Below are positions 1 to 12,124 of a DNA stretch of 64,000 bases, piece after piece. The notes under the pieces were generated by a model that was given only the letters and a program-made list of their open reading frames with translations, was not told the origin of the DNA and searched no databases. The position numbers were made by a program, and so were the translations under genes. The DNA is from Combretum micranthum (lineage: Eukaryota; Streptophyta; Magnoliopsida; Myrtales; Combretaceae). Location of the stretch: assembly GCA_024138025.1 (NCBI GenBank), contig JAMXBD010002849.1, positions 1 through 64,000 of the forward strand, written 5' to 3'. Numbering within the stretch: position 1 is the stretch's first letter; every line of letters starts with the position of its first letter.

Positions 1-196
1 ATTGATATATAGTTCTCTTCATTGCTATTTAATTGCGACCATTATAAATTGTGCTACTCCAATGTATTTCCTTTGTTGTGTAGTACATCTTGTACATAAT
101 ATGGATGCCTTTGTATGATAAGGTGGTCATGCATCCCTAGGCTTTAATATTTAACGGCGCAACTATCATGTTTAGGGTATCCCTCGGGGCGTGATA
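1..196 (+). mobile_element. 3' tail of a family A long LTR, cut by the window edge
   Basis: The stretch from the 'cttgtacataatatgg' region to 'tttagggtatccctcggggcgtgata' follows the same order as the 3' ends of the five complete family A units, which have a 'rcgccttgtayatartatgg' block, then 'gctttaatatt', then 'yatttagggtatcc' and 'ggggcgtgaca'. Here the final CA has become TA. Only the tail is in the window, so neither its target duplication nor any internal domain can be assessed. No primer-binding site follows, so it is probably another LTR-only unit. Confidence 0.7.
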
Positions 197-812
197 GCTG
201 GCCTTCATAATCGTTAATATACAACTTATAAAAATTTCTCGCAAAACTAAAGGAGTTTTGTATCAAGATAGAATTAATGTTCTATAGAAACTTCTGTTTT
301 TCTTTTGATCTTCAGTTTCAAATATAAAACTTCTACCTTATAAAAAAAGGGTTTTTGAATTAACTTCTGAAATAACTTGTGCAAGAGTTCTATTTAACTT
401 TTATCTAAAAATTTTGTTAAACTTCTGTCAAAATTCTAGCAAAATCTCATATATCATAAGTTTCAAATAAACTTCATTAGTTAACCGTACTTAGTAACAC
501 ACTTATTAAGTAATTTCTAATCCTTTATTATCATCAAAACTATGTGAAGAAACTTGACAACATCAATTCGCCTTTTATTATCTTTCCCTTTCAAAATAAA
601 CAAAGAAATGGAATTTGATATGCTTTTTTCCTTCCCTCCTCAATCATTTCCTCATAATTCCCTAACACCAAACATAGTGTAAATGGAGGTTTTCACCATT
701 ATGCTACTCTTATTACCATTATCATTGTACATGCCCAAGAGGTTTTGGATTAATTACCTATGATAAAGATTTACATTTTTAAGATTCTTCACATTATACT
801 AAAAATAGAAGG
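197..812. other. Unassigned AT-rich spacer
   Basis: About 600 bp between two family A units. I see no reading frame of interest, no terminal repeats and no resemblance to the other repeats in the window. Confidence 0.5.
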
Positions 813-3800
813 TGTAAGCCCCAAAATTTCAGTAAATAATCCCAAAATAAACATCAAAAAATAAACTCTAAAAAACGACTCCAAATTCAAAATCGAACTT
901 CGACTAGCCTTAAATCACAAACGAATCGAAAAATTCTTAATCTTGAGAAAATGAGAATCCTTATAAAAATAAAATAAGAACTCAACAGACTATAAATTCA
1001 AAACCACTGCTTATAAAAAATTCTATACTTAACTCTAACTTGTAAAATCGGATAATATAGAACTAAAAAATAAATTATTAACAAGTAAATAACGGTTAAT
1101 CCTCGAAATAAAACCCAATTTAACAGTTCCGAAAATATTAAGAGATATTAAATACTTACAAAAATAAAATTTAAAATAAATTTCTCAAATTAGATATGTT
1201 GTATAAACATAATACATCAGTTTTCAAATTGGAAAGATCTAAATCGGAAAGTTACCTGGGAATCCTAAGTGGAATATAGTAGTTTAAGTTCGGCAATCTC
1301 GCACTTTTAGCCCTAAAGCCGAGGTGTGGTTTAAGTGTCTAGAATAACTTGTAGTAATACAAGGTCGCTTAAAAATATCAAATTGGTAAATTTTTGACTA
1401 TTTCGAACTTGTTCGGATACAGACTTTGAAAAGCATGTTCCGGGGCTCAAGATATCAAAAATATACCATTAATACCGTTAGACTCATATTTTCATAAGGA
1501 TTTCAAAAATATCAGTTTTACAATTTTTTGATAACTAGAAATATCTGATTTTGCGATTATATTCTTATTTTATTACTACAAATAATTAACTAGTCTCTTA
1601 CACTATTCACTATTATTCATTACATAATTTTACTACTCTTGAAACCCTTATTTTTTTTTTATAAATATTTTATATATCATTGAAAATTCTGTTTTTCAAA
1701 AAAGTTAATTCATTTTGGGTTTTTACGGGACAGTTTTTATTTAAGACTCGAAACTAAAAATAAAATAAATTAATTTAATAATTGAAAAATATTTGAAAAA
1801 TATTTTATTTTCATAAAATATTTTTTTAGAATTTTTCGGTTTATAAAATATCATTTATAGCTCATATTCTTATAATTTGATCATATCGGTAACTTATTTG
1901 AAAATTCACTAAAATAAATTAATTATTTATCTTATTTTAATTATGAAAAATCTGCTACAAAAATTTGGAATGCATTTTCTTTTTTTTTTCTTATTTTTAT
2001 TTTATTTATTAAGAAAGTACTCTTACTACAAACCCATACCTTTAAGTACACCTTTCACAATCACTTCTTTTTCACTTCAATCTTTCTACACTTTATGGAA
2101 GATTTTTTACCTTCTTTTAGCTGCCTTTTTTCCTTTGAATTACTCCCAAATTAATTAAAATAACCCTCTTTCAATCCTTCTTCAAGAAGCTACACATACC
2201 AATAATTACACATTACAATTTCAAGTTGAAAACTAACTGAATTCCCTCCCTCTCTCCTCTCCATTTCACGCCAACCATGAGGAATAATTGCTGCCCATTT
2301 CTTCTTCTTTTTTTTTTTACTTCATTAAAGTGTCTTTAAACTCATTTTATCTTTCTCTCTCATTCACACATCAAACCTTTACCATTCCTTACACTTTTCT
2401 CTCTATTTTTGCTCTCTTTCTCTCTTCTTTTGTTCTTGTTCTTGCAAGAACACTTGCTGCCCCTAGTCTATATTTGAGCTTCCACACATATTTCTTTAAG
2501 TTCCTTTGATAAATATCTTGTCCAAACCTTCCATAGTTGATGTAGGTAAAGTATAGTAAGAGTTTCATGCATCAAATGACTTTCCATATGCTCAAAAGCT
2601 AAGGATGATGATTCCAAAAATGAAACACTCCTCTTCATGATTATTCTCTTGTATTATTATTATTTTCTTGCTAAAAGTAGTTATATTTTGTAGATCTAAC
2701 TTTTATATAACTTTGATTATGTTTATGTTTAGATCTATGAGTTTATAGTTTATTACCATGAATTTCTTTTATATTTATGCTCATAGAAAGTGTAGATCTT
2801 GATTTTGAACTTAAACAAAAATGGTGAAATTCGTATCTAGGCAAGACTCATTTTTAAAAACCATTTTCCAAGTGTTAAAATGAAAGTTTTACTTGAAATA
2901 ATGAAGGCTTAATGGGTATATATCATCAAGACTTCATTTTATATGGTTCAAAGGTGATTTTCAAAGATTATTTTTCAAAACAAAATTCTATTTTTGGATC
3001 TAAACAAAGGCCTAGCTTAAAAGCATGTTTTCCAACTCAAAAATGAAGTTTTTATTGAAGAAATGAAAGGCTCTTAAGATAGGATATGTAAGGGATGAAT
3101 TTTCATAAATTTAGATGGATTTTATTAAAAGATATATCCAAAAACAAATTTTGTAAATTCGGATCTCAACTAAGACTAATTTTGAAAACCCATTTTTCAA
3201 CACTAAAATGAAGGATTTGTTTAAAAAATGAAAGGCTTATGGAATACATATCAATAGGAAATGTTTTTGATAAGTAAATGGTAGATCTACTAATAGAGAT
3301 TCTCAAAATAGGAAGAGATTACAAAGTATAAAATTTGAGTTTATTCTAACCTTGTGAAATTCAGATGGTTTCAAGACCATATGTTAAAAACCTTTTTATC
3401 AACTTCAAAACTTGTGTTTTATATGAAAAATGAAGAGTATAGGTAATAGATATCATCAAGAAACGATTTTTATAAGTTGAGATGGGATTTGCTAAGAAAA
3501 ATATATAGAAACAAAAATAGAAATATAGTAGGAAAAATTTGAGTTGCTTGTCATTTTAAGGAATTCATAATAATGAAGTAATGGCATGAAAACACTTACT
3601 TTTTCAAATTCAAAATAGAAGTTTTATTAAAGAAATAAAGTCCTTAGTGGCTAGGTAGGGTTGAGCCTTAAGTCTAAGTATCAAATGAGTTTTCTTAAAG
3701 GAATCACCACAAAAGCAATTTTTACAAATTCGGAATTTGGAATGAACCATATTTAAAAACATGTTTACAAAGTGTAAAATGGAATTTTTATTGAAAAACA

Positions 3801-4372
3801 AAGGCCTTAGGGAATATACATAATGAAGGCTTAATTTTAACAAGAATAATAAATTTTATCAAGGAATTTTTCTAAAAACAAGTGGGGATTATCAAGAATA
3901 CAATATTAGCCTTTCTAAGTTGATTTTTTCATAAAGTCTTACAAAGAAAAAGTTTTCTAAAAATTTATTTTATTAAATCTCGACAAGAAAATGTGTATAT
4001 ATATCTCATGATATATCCTTTATGATAGTAACTTGTTCATATTGCATGTATACTTGCTTTGGATAATAGAAACTTCATGAGCTTTCACAAATCAATTTTC
4101 TAAAATTGTTTTTGCCACTGATCTGAACTGATCAGATCTTTTCGAGGCTTAAAAGTTTTCAAAACTTAACGATAATATAATAATTAGATATATCTTTCGA
4201 AATACATAGAAATCGGTATATAGTTTGCTAAATTCCGAGTTAAAATGACCAAGTTATGGCCGTTTTAAGTTGGCATTCCCACGTGGGACGAGAATTACGA
4301 ATTTGATAGTTTGTATGAGATAGAGTTGATTAGTTTTGAGTTGAAATACTCATTTGGTATTTCTTTCCTTAG

Positions 4373-4441
4373 GTATCTTCGTTTTCGAGGATTCGTTGCC
4401 ACCCAACTATTACGATTAAAAGACCAGAGTTCAATGGACAT
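4373..4441 (+). other. Candidate LTR exon with acidic frame (copy A1)
   Basis: A polypyrimidine acceptor (ttctttccttAG) precedes 4373 and GTGAGT follows 4441. Read in the phase shared with the other copies (first base from an upstream exon), the frame ends LPPNYYD-stop, stop at 4417-4419, about 22 bp before the donor. There is no in-phase ATG, so any peptide must start in an upstream exon. Coding use is inferred from conservation of phase and stop across copies; it has not been demonstrated. Confidence 0.4.
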
Positions 4442-4863
4442 GTGAGTTTTTTTCTTATTTTGTTGCCTTGTTTGTGCTTATAGTTAGTTCCATTAGAATT
4501 AGGAAAAGATAAAATTGTGATGAGTTGTGATCTAATCTTGGTTGAATGAATGATAAGTATATCGATGCGAGACTTGTTGTAAAATCATTGCATGAGCTAG
4601 CATAGAGTTGAATTGTTGAAATTCTCTATGATCGCTCTTAACCTACATAATTAACATGCCACGATTATATGAATAAACTATATATGCATTTCACGTATTG
4701 AGTTACATTGCATTAGCAAGTATACCTTTGGTGGGACAAAGGTATATTAACGGAAGCATGGAGGCCTGTGTTAACATTAAGGATGCGAAAATCGCTTAAG
4801 TTAACGAAAGCGGGGTAGACACTTGAAACAACTACATAAAACAACAGATGTTGTAAAACTAAG

Positions 4864-4960
4864 ATAAAGAGATCGGGATTATGGTTGCATGGCTTATGGA
4901 CCACCCCACTCAAGATTGGAATTATGGTTGCATGACTTATGGGCCACCCCAACCCCGAAT
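4864..4960 (+). repeat. Short tandem block inside LTR A1
   Basis: Two adjacent imperfect copies (about 55 bp apart) of a unit containing 'attatggttgcatg', 'cttatggrccacccca'. Copy A5 carries an expanded version of the same unit, while A3 carries an unrelated unit at the same place in the LTR. Confidence 0.6.
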
Positions 4961-5483
4961 GGAGGGCATAAATCCATTCACATATGGCTACATGAAAGTC
5001 ATATGCTTATATGCTCATGTGTTTGTTCATGCATAGCATATGGATGATTTATAACTTGCTTGTTATGGTACGAAATTAAGGGAACTCTCACTAAGCTAGT
5101 ATAGCTTATACCCCAATAGATGTTTGAATAAATAGGTTGATGAGATAATGCAACCTGGGGACCGAGATGTCTGGAGCCGAGTATGACTGTGGGGTTTTAG
5201 CAGGAAGTAAGAATATTTAAAGATATTAGCTAGGTTTTGTGAATTGTCTTATAATAGTTTGTGTAGTGAAATCTGTGGATGAATTGTAATTAGAGTATAG
5301 TGAATTGTATTTCCTTTACATTGTTACTCAAGTTGTATCAAAATAAAATGTATCATTCCGATGTGTCTCTTACATGTGTTAGACGCCTTGTATATAGTAT
5401 GGAAGCCGTTGCGTGACTGAGGCGAGGTTTTAATATTGTGTACGACAAACTACCACATTTAGGTTACCTTTTGGAGCGTGACA

Positions 5484-6332
5484 GGAGGGATTTTTAAGAA
5501 ACCTACATATATCTAGGAACATTGAATGAGGCTTTTACTATTATACATGCTCTAAGATTATGTATAAAGAAGAAAGATTTAATTGTATTAATATGTCTGT
5601 GTATTTGAATAAGTGATATATAAGTATATGAAATTTTATCAATTAAGTGATTCTTTTTTTTAAGAAAAAATAATTCTTAGCCACTATTACCAGTATTTGT
5701 AAAAATAGAATTGACACTCATATATCACTCATTCAAAGTCTTAGAGTTTCAGAATTAATAATTTTTTATTCTATATAATATAGGCATTTGACATCATTCT
5801 TTATATTTAATATATACTTTTCAATTTTTTTAAACTTTTTATCAATATAGCTAGTCTTATAAAACCTAGATGTTTCTTGAAGGACTTTAGAATTGTTTTA
5901 TTAGAAAATTATATCGACCACCCTTGTAAACATTTCAAAAAATATGGATACCTCACTTTTTTAAAATGTTACAATTTTTCTTCTACTTTTGTGTAGGGTC
6001 CACAATATTTAATAAAATAACATATGATGTGGAAATTACAAGTCCACATGGTAATTGAAATGACCTGACCCTTAGAGTGCTTAAGGGTGAGGTTGTTTTG
6101 TCGCACACATCGCCTCCAAACAGTATGTGTAAAGCATTCCATTATTGAGTGGTTTTTTATTTGAGTTTTAGCTTGAAAATCATTATTAATTTTTATAAAA
6201 CAAGTCCGATAGAGTGCCGTTCGTTTTTTCATGGTTCGCGTTTATCAAAACTTATGAATTTTAGAGCCATTGGAAGAAAGAGCCTCCAATATCAATTTAC
6301 AAGTATCACTCTTAGGGCCCATCAAGTAGGTA
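5484..6332. other. Spacer with dispersed repeat R1
   Basis: Apart from the R1 copy at 5660-5904, this stretch has only short frames with no recognisable product. Confidence 0.5.
5660..5904 (+). repeat. Dispersed repeat R1, first copy
   Basis: Runs in parallel with 12125-12394 in the same orientation. Shared landmarks include 'ttcttagcca..attacca', 'aaaatagaattga', 'ctatataatatagg', 'ttgacatcattctt' and 'ttcttgaaggact'. No terminal inverted repeats or target duplication were found, so its class is unknown. Confidence 0.65.
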
Positions 6333-7825
6333 TGACTTAACCGCAAAACTTTTGGACATAAAAGGTCCATGTTAAATAAAACAAATGGCCTTGATTATTA
6401 CTTGACTATAATTATCCAAATTATAAAACATGATTACAATAAAACTTTTACATGAAAAGGGCTCATAAAACCCATGTCTCGTACATTACGATTTAACTAA
6501 GTCATCCAGCATAGTACTCATCCCCATCGTACCACCAACGAAACCTGGAATATTAAAAAATGAGTTGTGAAGCTTAGTACATAGTAATATAAACATACAC
6601 CGCATGTCATGCGCACTTAAGCTAATGTAACAAGCACAATTTAAGTTTAATTAAATTTAAGTCATCAAGCAAATATTCTTAGCATCCTAGAAATACAAAC
6701 ACGCATAAGAGTACTCATGACTCCTGCCAAACAAAAGGGGTAGGGTTCCTCAACGGATCACACAATGAAGAGGGGGTTTGATAAGTCTCCAGTACTTATC
6801 TGAAAGAAAAGAAAAAAATAGTCTCGTACGGCTCAATCCCTCACAAACAACCATCAATGAGCATGGTCCATTGCAACGCTTTATGTAAAGGCCTACACCC
6901 CCACATAACTCTGTTGCAACTTCTCTCCAGCTCCTAGCTGATCATCAGATTTCAATCTCCCCTATCAACTGCCTGCTTGCCTTTACCATTCACTCCATGG
7001 GGGCTTAAGCACCTACTACTAACACATCATCCGGAATTACGATCAGATTTGCAACCTAGTCAGAGGGTGCCACTCCTAGAGTAAGCAGCCAAGTAACAAC
7101 CAATACTCAATTAAGCCGAGTTTAAATTCTTAGTCTGGTTATTAAAACTATTCTAACAAGCAACACGCAATTGCTGCATACCTATAGGTCAACTCGAGCT
7201 TGTCATTCCGTTTCGAAGCCAAAATCCAATAACTTCAGTTTTGAAATTATAATTAGTTTATCATTAACTCTCTCTCGCCCTTTACTTTGTTTACTACATT
7301 TAGGTTGCATTGACTTAGTCTTAACCAATTAATCAGACTTAATCATTTAGTTCAATTACTAAATGAAGTTGATTAAACGTAATCAATCTAATTCATTTTA
7401 GCTCATTCAAGTTCAGTAAGCTAAGTTGAACTTAGATTATTAACTAAGTTCATTTTAAATCTAACTCTATATTTAAACAAATAATTTATTAAATTTATAA
7501 ATCCACTAATAGTCATGCTTAATAATATCATTCAACTAATACAACACATTAACTATCATTTATCCATTTTATTTTAGCCCAAAAAGATTTATTTTACTTA
7601 ACTATATACACCTAACTAGTAAAACAAGTTTTCAACTTTATTTGTTTATATAACAGCTTAAAACAAATGAAATATAGGCTTTGATACTTTTAGAATTTCT
7701 AAAAACTTAAAAATAAAATTATAGATTCTTTTTAAGCTTTCTATAGCCTCTTGAATCACCTCTATCTTAGTTCAGACGAAAAAGTTATGATCAGTTTACG
7801 AAATAATATTGCGAGCAAAAAGAAA

Positions 7826-8108
7826 CACGAGGGAAGCATAGTTAGATGTATGCCACCATGTTTCTCAGCGAATTTTTTCATTGTGGAACACAGTGAGTAG
7901 CACGGTAGGAAACATGCCCTCGTGTTTCCGTCGTGTTTTTCTGAGTTTTGTGAATTTCCTTTGCGTTTTTGGTCCGAGAGAAACATGGTTGGAAACATGA
8001 CGTCATGTTCCCCTCATGTTGTCCTATTTTTCATTTTTTTTTCCTCATGTTTTAGAGGTCAGAAATGAAGCATAATGGGAAACATGGTGTTGTGTTCCTC
8101 GTGCTCTT
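7826..8108 (-). repeat. Palindrome array in LTR copy D
   Basis: At least four imperfect copies of a near-palindrome of the form GGAAACATG..rTGTTTCC lie here: near 7826 (aaacacgaggg), 7911 (GGAAACATGCCCTCGTGTTTCC, 22 bp of which the outer 8-bp arms pair), 7990-8022 and 8079-8105. In the transcribed orientation the array lies downstream of the TATA box and leader. The equivalent position in copy B carries a quite different palindrome. Confidence 0.6.
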
Positions 8109-8953
8109 CTGATTTGTGTTTTTGCGTTTTAAACTTTATTTTCTTCATCAAAACAAGTTTTTAAACAAATCCTGTGGTGATTTAATGGTACTAGATGTTC
8201 ATATATATGCCTAAATTCAACTGTATTCATGTTTCATGTGCTAAAGCATGGTAAATTTAAGATCAAATCTCAAATCATCTATGTTGATAGAAACTACTAA
8301 GATTATTATGGTTTTATTAAAATTTTCAAATATTTCCAGTGAAATTCTTTACTTAACTTACTCTAACATCCATAGTACTACTTTCTACTCATTCTATAAT
8401 CTTGTCCATAATTTTCAATACATAGAAACATTTATTTCTCTTTAAAGTTAGTCTACAGCAAATTTCAAATTGAAAACATGCTTATCTTCCTCTTTATTAC
8501 ATCCAAATATGTCTCATTTCCTCACTATCACAGGTTCACCTCAAAAAAGGTCGAGTTTTGGGTTTTTACCTCGTTGTAGCAGCTGTAGTGTGATTCTCCA
8601 AATCGAAAACATTTGCAAAACTGATTTTCTTTCTTCCTTCACTTGTTTCTGCTAGAAAAGACGGTTCTACACTCCAAAGTCACTCCAACACCCAATTTCT
8701 CTCAACCCATGTCACAAACCAACATACCCAAATCAGTTTTCATGATTAAAATACTCACAATTTGGTGTCTTAAAATTTCATACCTATCTTGACATGAATT
8801 TTGTTGGAATGGTGGGTCTCCTTCTTCTCTATCACTACTTCATTCTCTCCATTTTCCTCATGTAAAGACACCACATAAGCTTATTAGTGTTACACTTTTG
8901 CTAATCCCATTCATTTAACACTAATAAGGAGCTAGGGTTTTAGAAAACTTTAC

Positions 8954-9016
8954 CTTAGGTTTTGAGAGGGCTTCATGAAAGGAAAGAGGCGGAAAAAGAG
9001 AAATGGAATATTTATA
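8954..9016 (-). promoter_or_regulatory. TATA box, leader and splice-donor-like site of LTR copy D
   Basis: On the minus strand TATAAATA (9016-9009) is followed by a pyrimidine-rich leader that ends ACCTAAG at 8954, then GTAAAG. The same order, with CCTTAG|GTAAAA, is seen in family A copies A3 and A4. This fits an LTR promoter whose transcript has a spliced 5' leader; transcription itself is inferred. Confidence 0.5.
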
Positions 9017-9309
9017 TGGGAGAGAAAGAGGAATTATGGTTTTAGACAAGGAAAAAGGGTCTTCTTTTAAGGATTTTGCCACATGGCACAATCTGGTGCG
9101 TCTAATCTCACATATGCAAGACCTCTAGCTCGTTTTAAACAGTTTGGGGCTTTTAATTAATCTCTTGGGCTAATAATGATTTAATATATCATCCAAATCG
9201 AATTTATTTAAAATTTAAAATTTTTCATACACGTAAGTTCCCGAATAAAAGAAAAATCGAGATTTGCAAAACTAAAGCTTGTAATGACATTGTTTCAATT
9301 TTTCTTACA

Positions 9310-9708
9310 AAACTTTTCATGTAAAGGACTGCTTTGAAATTATAATTTAATTTATCTTGATATTCGAATTGCTTTTGAATTTTCAATATTTGGCTTTTCG
9401 GTTTGGAACTAATTTGGTAATTTTGAAAAATTTAGCAATTTAAATCTATACATAAATCCAATTGGATTCCATTGATCTTGTTTAATTTTTCATTTCTGAT
9501 GATTGGTGTTTGGATCATTTTAGTAATAAAATAAAATACTTACTAATTTCCATTCTATTTTAAGCATATCCATTAAATATAAAGATAGTAAAATAATATT
9601 ACTTCTTAATATGTAAAAATGAAAAATAAATCACGACCCATATAAGTTGAATAGATGAATGAAAAATATTAATTGTTTACTATTAAAAAAACTCCTCTAA
9701 AGGATGCA
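9310..9708. other. AT-rich spacer
   Basis: About 400 bp with no gene, terminal repeat or recognisable element, leading into the microsatellite cluster. Confidence 0.4.
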
Positions 9709-9727
9709 ATGATGATGATGATGATGA

Positions 9728-9825
<98 letters not shown>
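9709..9825. repeat. Compound (GAT)n(AAT)n(ATT)n microsatellite
   Basis: GAT units pass into AAT units and then, at about 9752, flip to about 24 ATT/TTA units. The AAT-to-ATT switch makes the tract self-complementary. Confidence 0.95.
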
Positions 9826-9826
<1 letters not shown>

Positions 9827-9910
9827 ACAGAGATTGGTAGTAGAATCGAATAAACTATTTTTCTTATATATAAATCATCCAGTTCTTTTTCCTATTGTGT
9901 TTATTCTTTA

Positions 9911-9941
<31 letters not shown>

Positions 9942-10082
9942 ATTTCTCTCTTGTTGTTTCATTTTTCCATTTTCACGACTCATGGAAAAAATTAACATCA
10001 CGAATAAACACAATAGGAAAAAGAACATGGATGATTTTATCTAAGAAAAATAGTTTATTCGATTCCACTACTGATCTTTGTT
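9826..10082. repeat. Long inverted repeat (hairpin) with 85-bp arms
   Basis: Left arm 9826-9910 and right arm about 10000-10082 are near-perfect reverse complements; both contain 'gaatcgaataaactattttt' or its complement, and 'cctattgtgtttatt' or its complement. The loop of about 90 bp holds nine to ten TTG units and its own inner stem (atttttccat / atggaaaaaat, 9961-9992). The arms differ at only a few positions, so the fold is young or maintained. It could be a foldback MITE, an inverted duplication or a small-RNA precursor locus. No target duplication is visible because microsatellites abut both ends. Confidence 0.8.
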
Positions 10083-10100
10083 TTCGAGTCGCGAATGATG

Positions 10101-10131
<31 letters not shown>

Positions 10132-10860
10132 CTATTAATATGGGCCTATTTGGATTATTAGATTTTTATCTGTATCGGATCTATATCAGTTCAGTTTAAT
10201 CAGTTTATGAGTAAAATCGTCAGTTTTTCATCGGTATCATATTATATTAGTCTAGTATCTGTTTAGTATTTGTTTGGTTTGAAAACGATGCAAAAAGGAC
10301 ACCAAAATGACCATATCTTATTTGTCTTAAATTTATTTTTTTTATACATATTAATAATCTTTTTTTTACTATTATCATACTTGTTAATTAAGCTTAAAAT
10401 GATATAGCAATCAACAAATATTTTACTTTGTTGCCATGTGGACATAAAAATTTCATATCATATGTTATTTTATTAAATATTGTGAGGCCTCCACAAAATT
10501 AGGGGAAATTGTTGCATTTTCAAAGAATGAAGTGTGCATGTTTTTTGAAAAGTTTATAGGTGTGGTTGATGTAATTTTTCTTATTTGTTTCAATTTTTGC
10601 ATGTCAAATTGGACCATGTGAAAAATAAGCAAAGAATATTAAAGTATTATAATAAAAAAAAGGAATGAATTAATATTGGACATAGACACTTCAATTCAAT
10701 TTATATCAAAATATTGATTTCCCATTCGATATGGTTCAAAACACCCCACAATTAAATCATTTCATTCAAGGCTTCTCGATTAACAATTTAAGCAATTTAT
10801 AGCTCAAAATAGACAATTTCTCCATTGCTTTCCTAAAAGGCTATTTTCCTTTATTCCTTG
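10083..10860. other. Spacer with (TA)n run and dispersed repeat R2
   Basis: Contains a (TA)n tract at about 10099-10131 and, at 10588-10694, a repeat (R2) that reappears at 12395-12504 ('atgtcaaattggaccatgtg', then 'rgaatattaaagYattataat'). No gene is recognisable. Confidence 0.6.
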
Positions 10861-10971
10861 CCTTTTTTTTTTTTTTTAGCCCCCCAATTACAACAAAGGA
10901 GAGGAGAATCAAACTTGAAACCTCTTATATGATAGACTAAGAAAGATGCTACTAGACCACAATGTCATTGA
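10861..10971 (-). mobile_element. SINE, tRNA-derived type
   Basis: On the minus strand the body carries an A-box-like segment (GTGGTCTAGTAGCAT, plus-strand 10946-10960) and a B-box-like segment (GGTTTCAAGTTTGATTC, plus-strand 10906-10922). It ends in a poly(A) tail, the T run at 10863-10877. Flanking direct repeats CCTTTATTCCTTG (10848-10860) and CCTTTATTTCTTA (10972-10984) match at 11 of 13 positions, as expected for a target duplication made by LINE-type integration. The body is short (about 95 bp), so it may be 5'-truncated. Confidence 0.75.
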
Positions 10972-10984
10972 CCTTTATTTCTTA

Positions 10985-11824
10985 CTTTATTATCCACCAT
11001 TTCCAACTACAATCTAGTCCTTAAATTACTCCAATTGTATCAGGTTTTTCGATTAAATATCACAATTTCATACAATTTTTTTTTATCAACATTATTTTCA
11101 CATGTCTATATTGCTAGATATCATTTCTACTAATCCATAATCTCATAATTCATTTAAATTTAAGGTCTTACCATAATACAGATTTTGTTACATCTTGAAT
11201 GGCTTCTTCATCTTTATCTGTTTCATTTTTCTAACCTTAAACCACCACCTAAGAATAATATAGTCACTCAAGGAGCTTATTAAGTACTAAAATAAGCTAA
11301 AACGTAAGTTTAGTATGCTTTTCTTATCTTAGTTTTGGGTATTATGAATTTTGCATCTCTTATGTTTCTTGGATATTTATGTCTTCTTCATTCTCTTAAG
11401 AAAAAAGGAGAAAAATAATTCTAACCTAATCTTACATTATACCAACTTAAAATGGACTAAAAGTGTCTAAAAGATGGATTTTAAAGGTATTTTACCTTAT
11501 ATGGATCATTTGGAGGCTTTAATGAAGAATAAATGAAGGAAAGAAGAACATGAGAGGGAGAAAAAGTGGGCAAGAGCAACTATACGAACTTTTAAATATG
11601 GGGAATGTCTAGGGTTTTCTTTCTTTAATCTCATGGTACCACATTATACTATCTATACCATCCACTTTTACCCGTGCTAAAATTTCATAATTTAGTTAGT
11701 TTATAGATTGTAATCCAACTTAGATGTAAATTATGGGTTCAATTACTTAAATGAATTTATTTTATCTATTTTAAATAATTTTGAAAATTTAATTTACTAC
11801 GGTTCTTACCTAAGGTAAATTACA
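10985..11824 (-). mobile_element. Probable truncated family B/D LTR (5' part)
   Basis: In the minus sense it starts TGTAATTTACC at 11824. It goes on to a purine/pyrimidine-biased leader zone near 11500-11600 that resembles the leader regions of copies D and B, and a 'gaagatgaagaagccattcaagatg' type block is replaced by related sequence near 11200. It fades out toward the SINE. Similarity is patchy, so this is a weak call. Confidence 0.3.
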
Positions 11825-12124
11825 ATGTCGTAGAGAAAAAAGGGGCTCTAATGTCTTCTTTGGTTTTTCTTATAAAATTTTCATCTAAAAACATTTTTAA
11901 ATTCCATTTTTTTTTGCTTTAGTATTTTTTAATTGTTTTTGAAGTTTCGAAAATTTGATTTCTCAATTTAGAGAAAAATTATAAGTTTGAGAATTTTTTT
12001 CATTTAAGTTTCTACTTGACTTTGATCGGTTTTATTGACTTCAAATAATTTTAATTGTAATAATATGGCCGTGTATTTAAAAACGTAATTTATAATTATA
12101 GTAAAAAAAAAATTCATATGAGTA
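11825..12124. other. AT-rich spacer
   Basis: Nothing recognisable beyond A/T runs. Confidence 0.4.

Larger units (their letters stand above)
813..5483 (+). mobile_element. Family A long LTR-only unit (copy A1)
   Basis: The unit begins TGTAAGCCCC and ends GGAGCGTGACA. It is flanked by GAAGG (808-812) and GGAGG (5484-5488), a 5-bp duplication with one mismatch. At 4671 bp it is the longest copy. It holds a pyrimidine-rich zone (about 1980-2500), a donor-like GTAGGTAAAG near 2545, a conserved block at 4191-4280, an acceptor plus short acidic frame at 4373-4419, and a tandem block near 4864-4960. It has no gag-pol, primer-binding site or polypurine tract, so I read it as a solo LTR of a gypsy element. 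A non-autonomous element class with only TG..CA ends is the alternative. Confidence 0.75.
6333..9309 (-). mobile_element. Family B/D long LTR (copy D), probable solo LTR
   Basis: The order of blocks matches that of 59163-62791: the 'tatacacYtaactagtaaaa' stretch, 'cttttagaatttc', 'aaagctttctRYarcMtctt' and 'gaaaaagttatgat', followed directly by an array of palindromes. On the minus strand it has a TATA box (9009-9016), a leader, and a donor CTAAG|GTAAAG at 8954/8953, and later an acceptor ending at 6545. No gag-pol is present. Ends are approximate: the low end is placed by similarity to other LTR tails and the high end at a TTACA. I could not match a target duplication. Confidence 0.55.

Noticed and set aside
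1..5483. Copies A0 and A1 as the two LTRs of one element
   Set aside because: The 616 bp between them has no primer site, coding sequence or polypurine tract, and A1 has its own flanking duplication.
6485..6544. An acidic-exon counterpart in LTR copy D
   Set aside because: An acceptor ending at 6545 is followed by a frame with YDGDEYYAG-stop, but in a different phase from the other copies, so it was left out of the tally.
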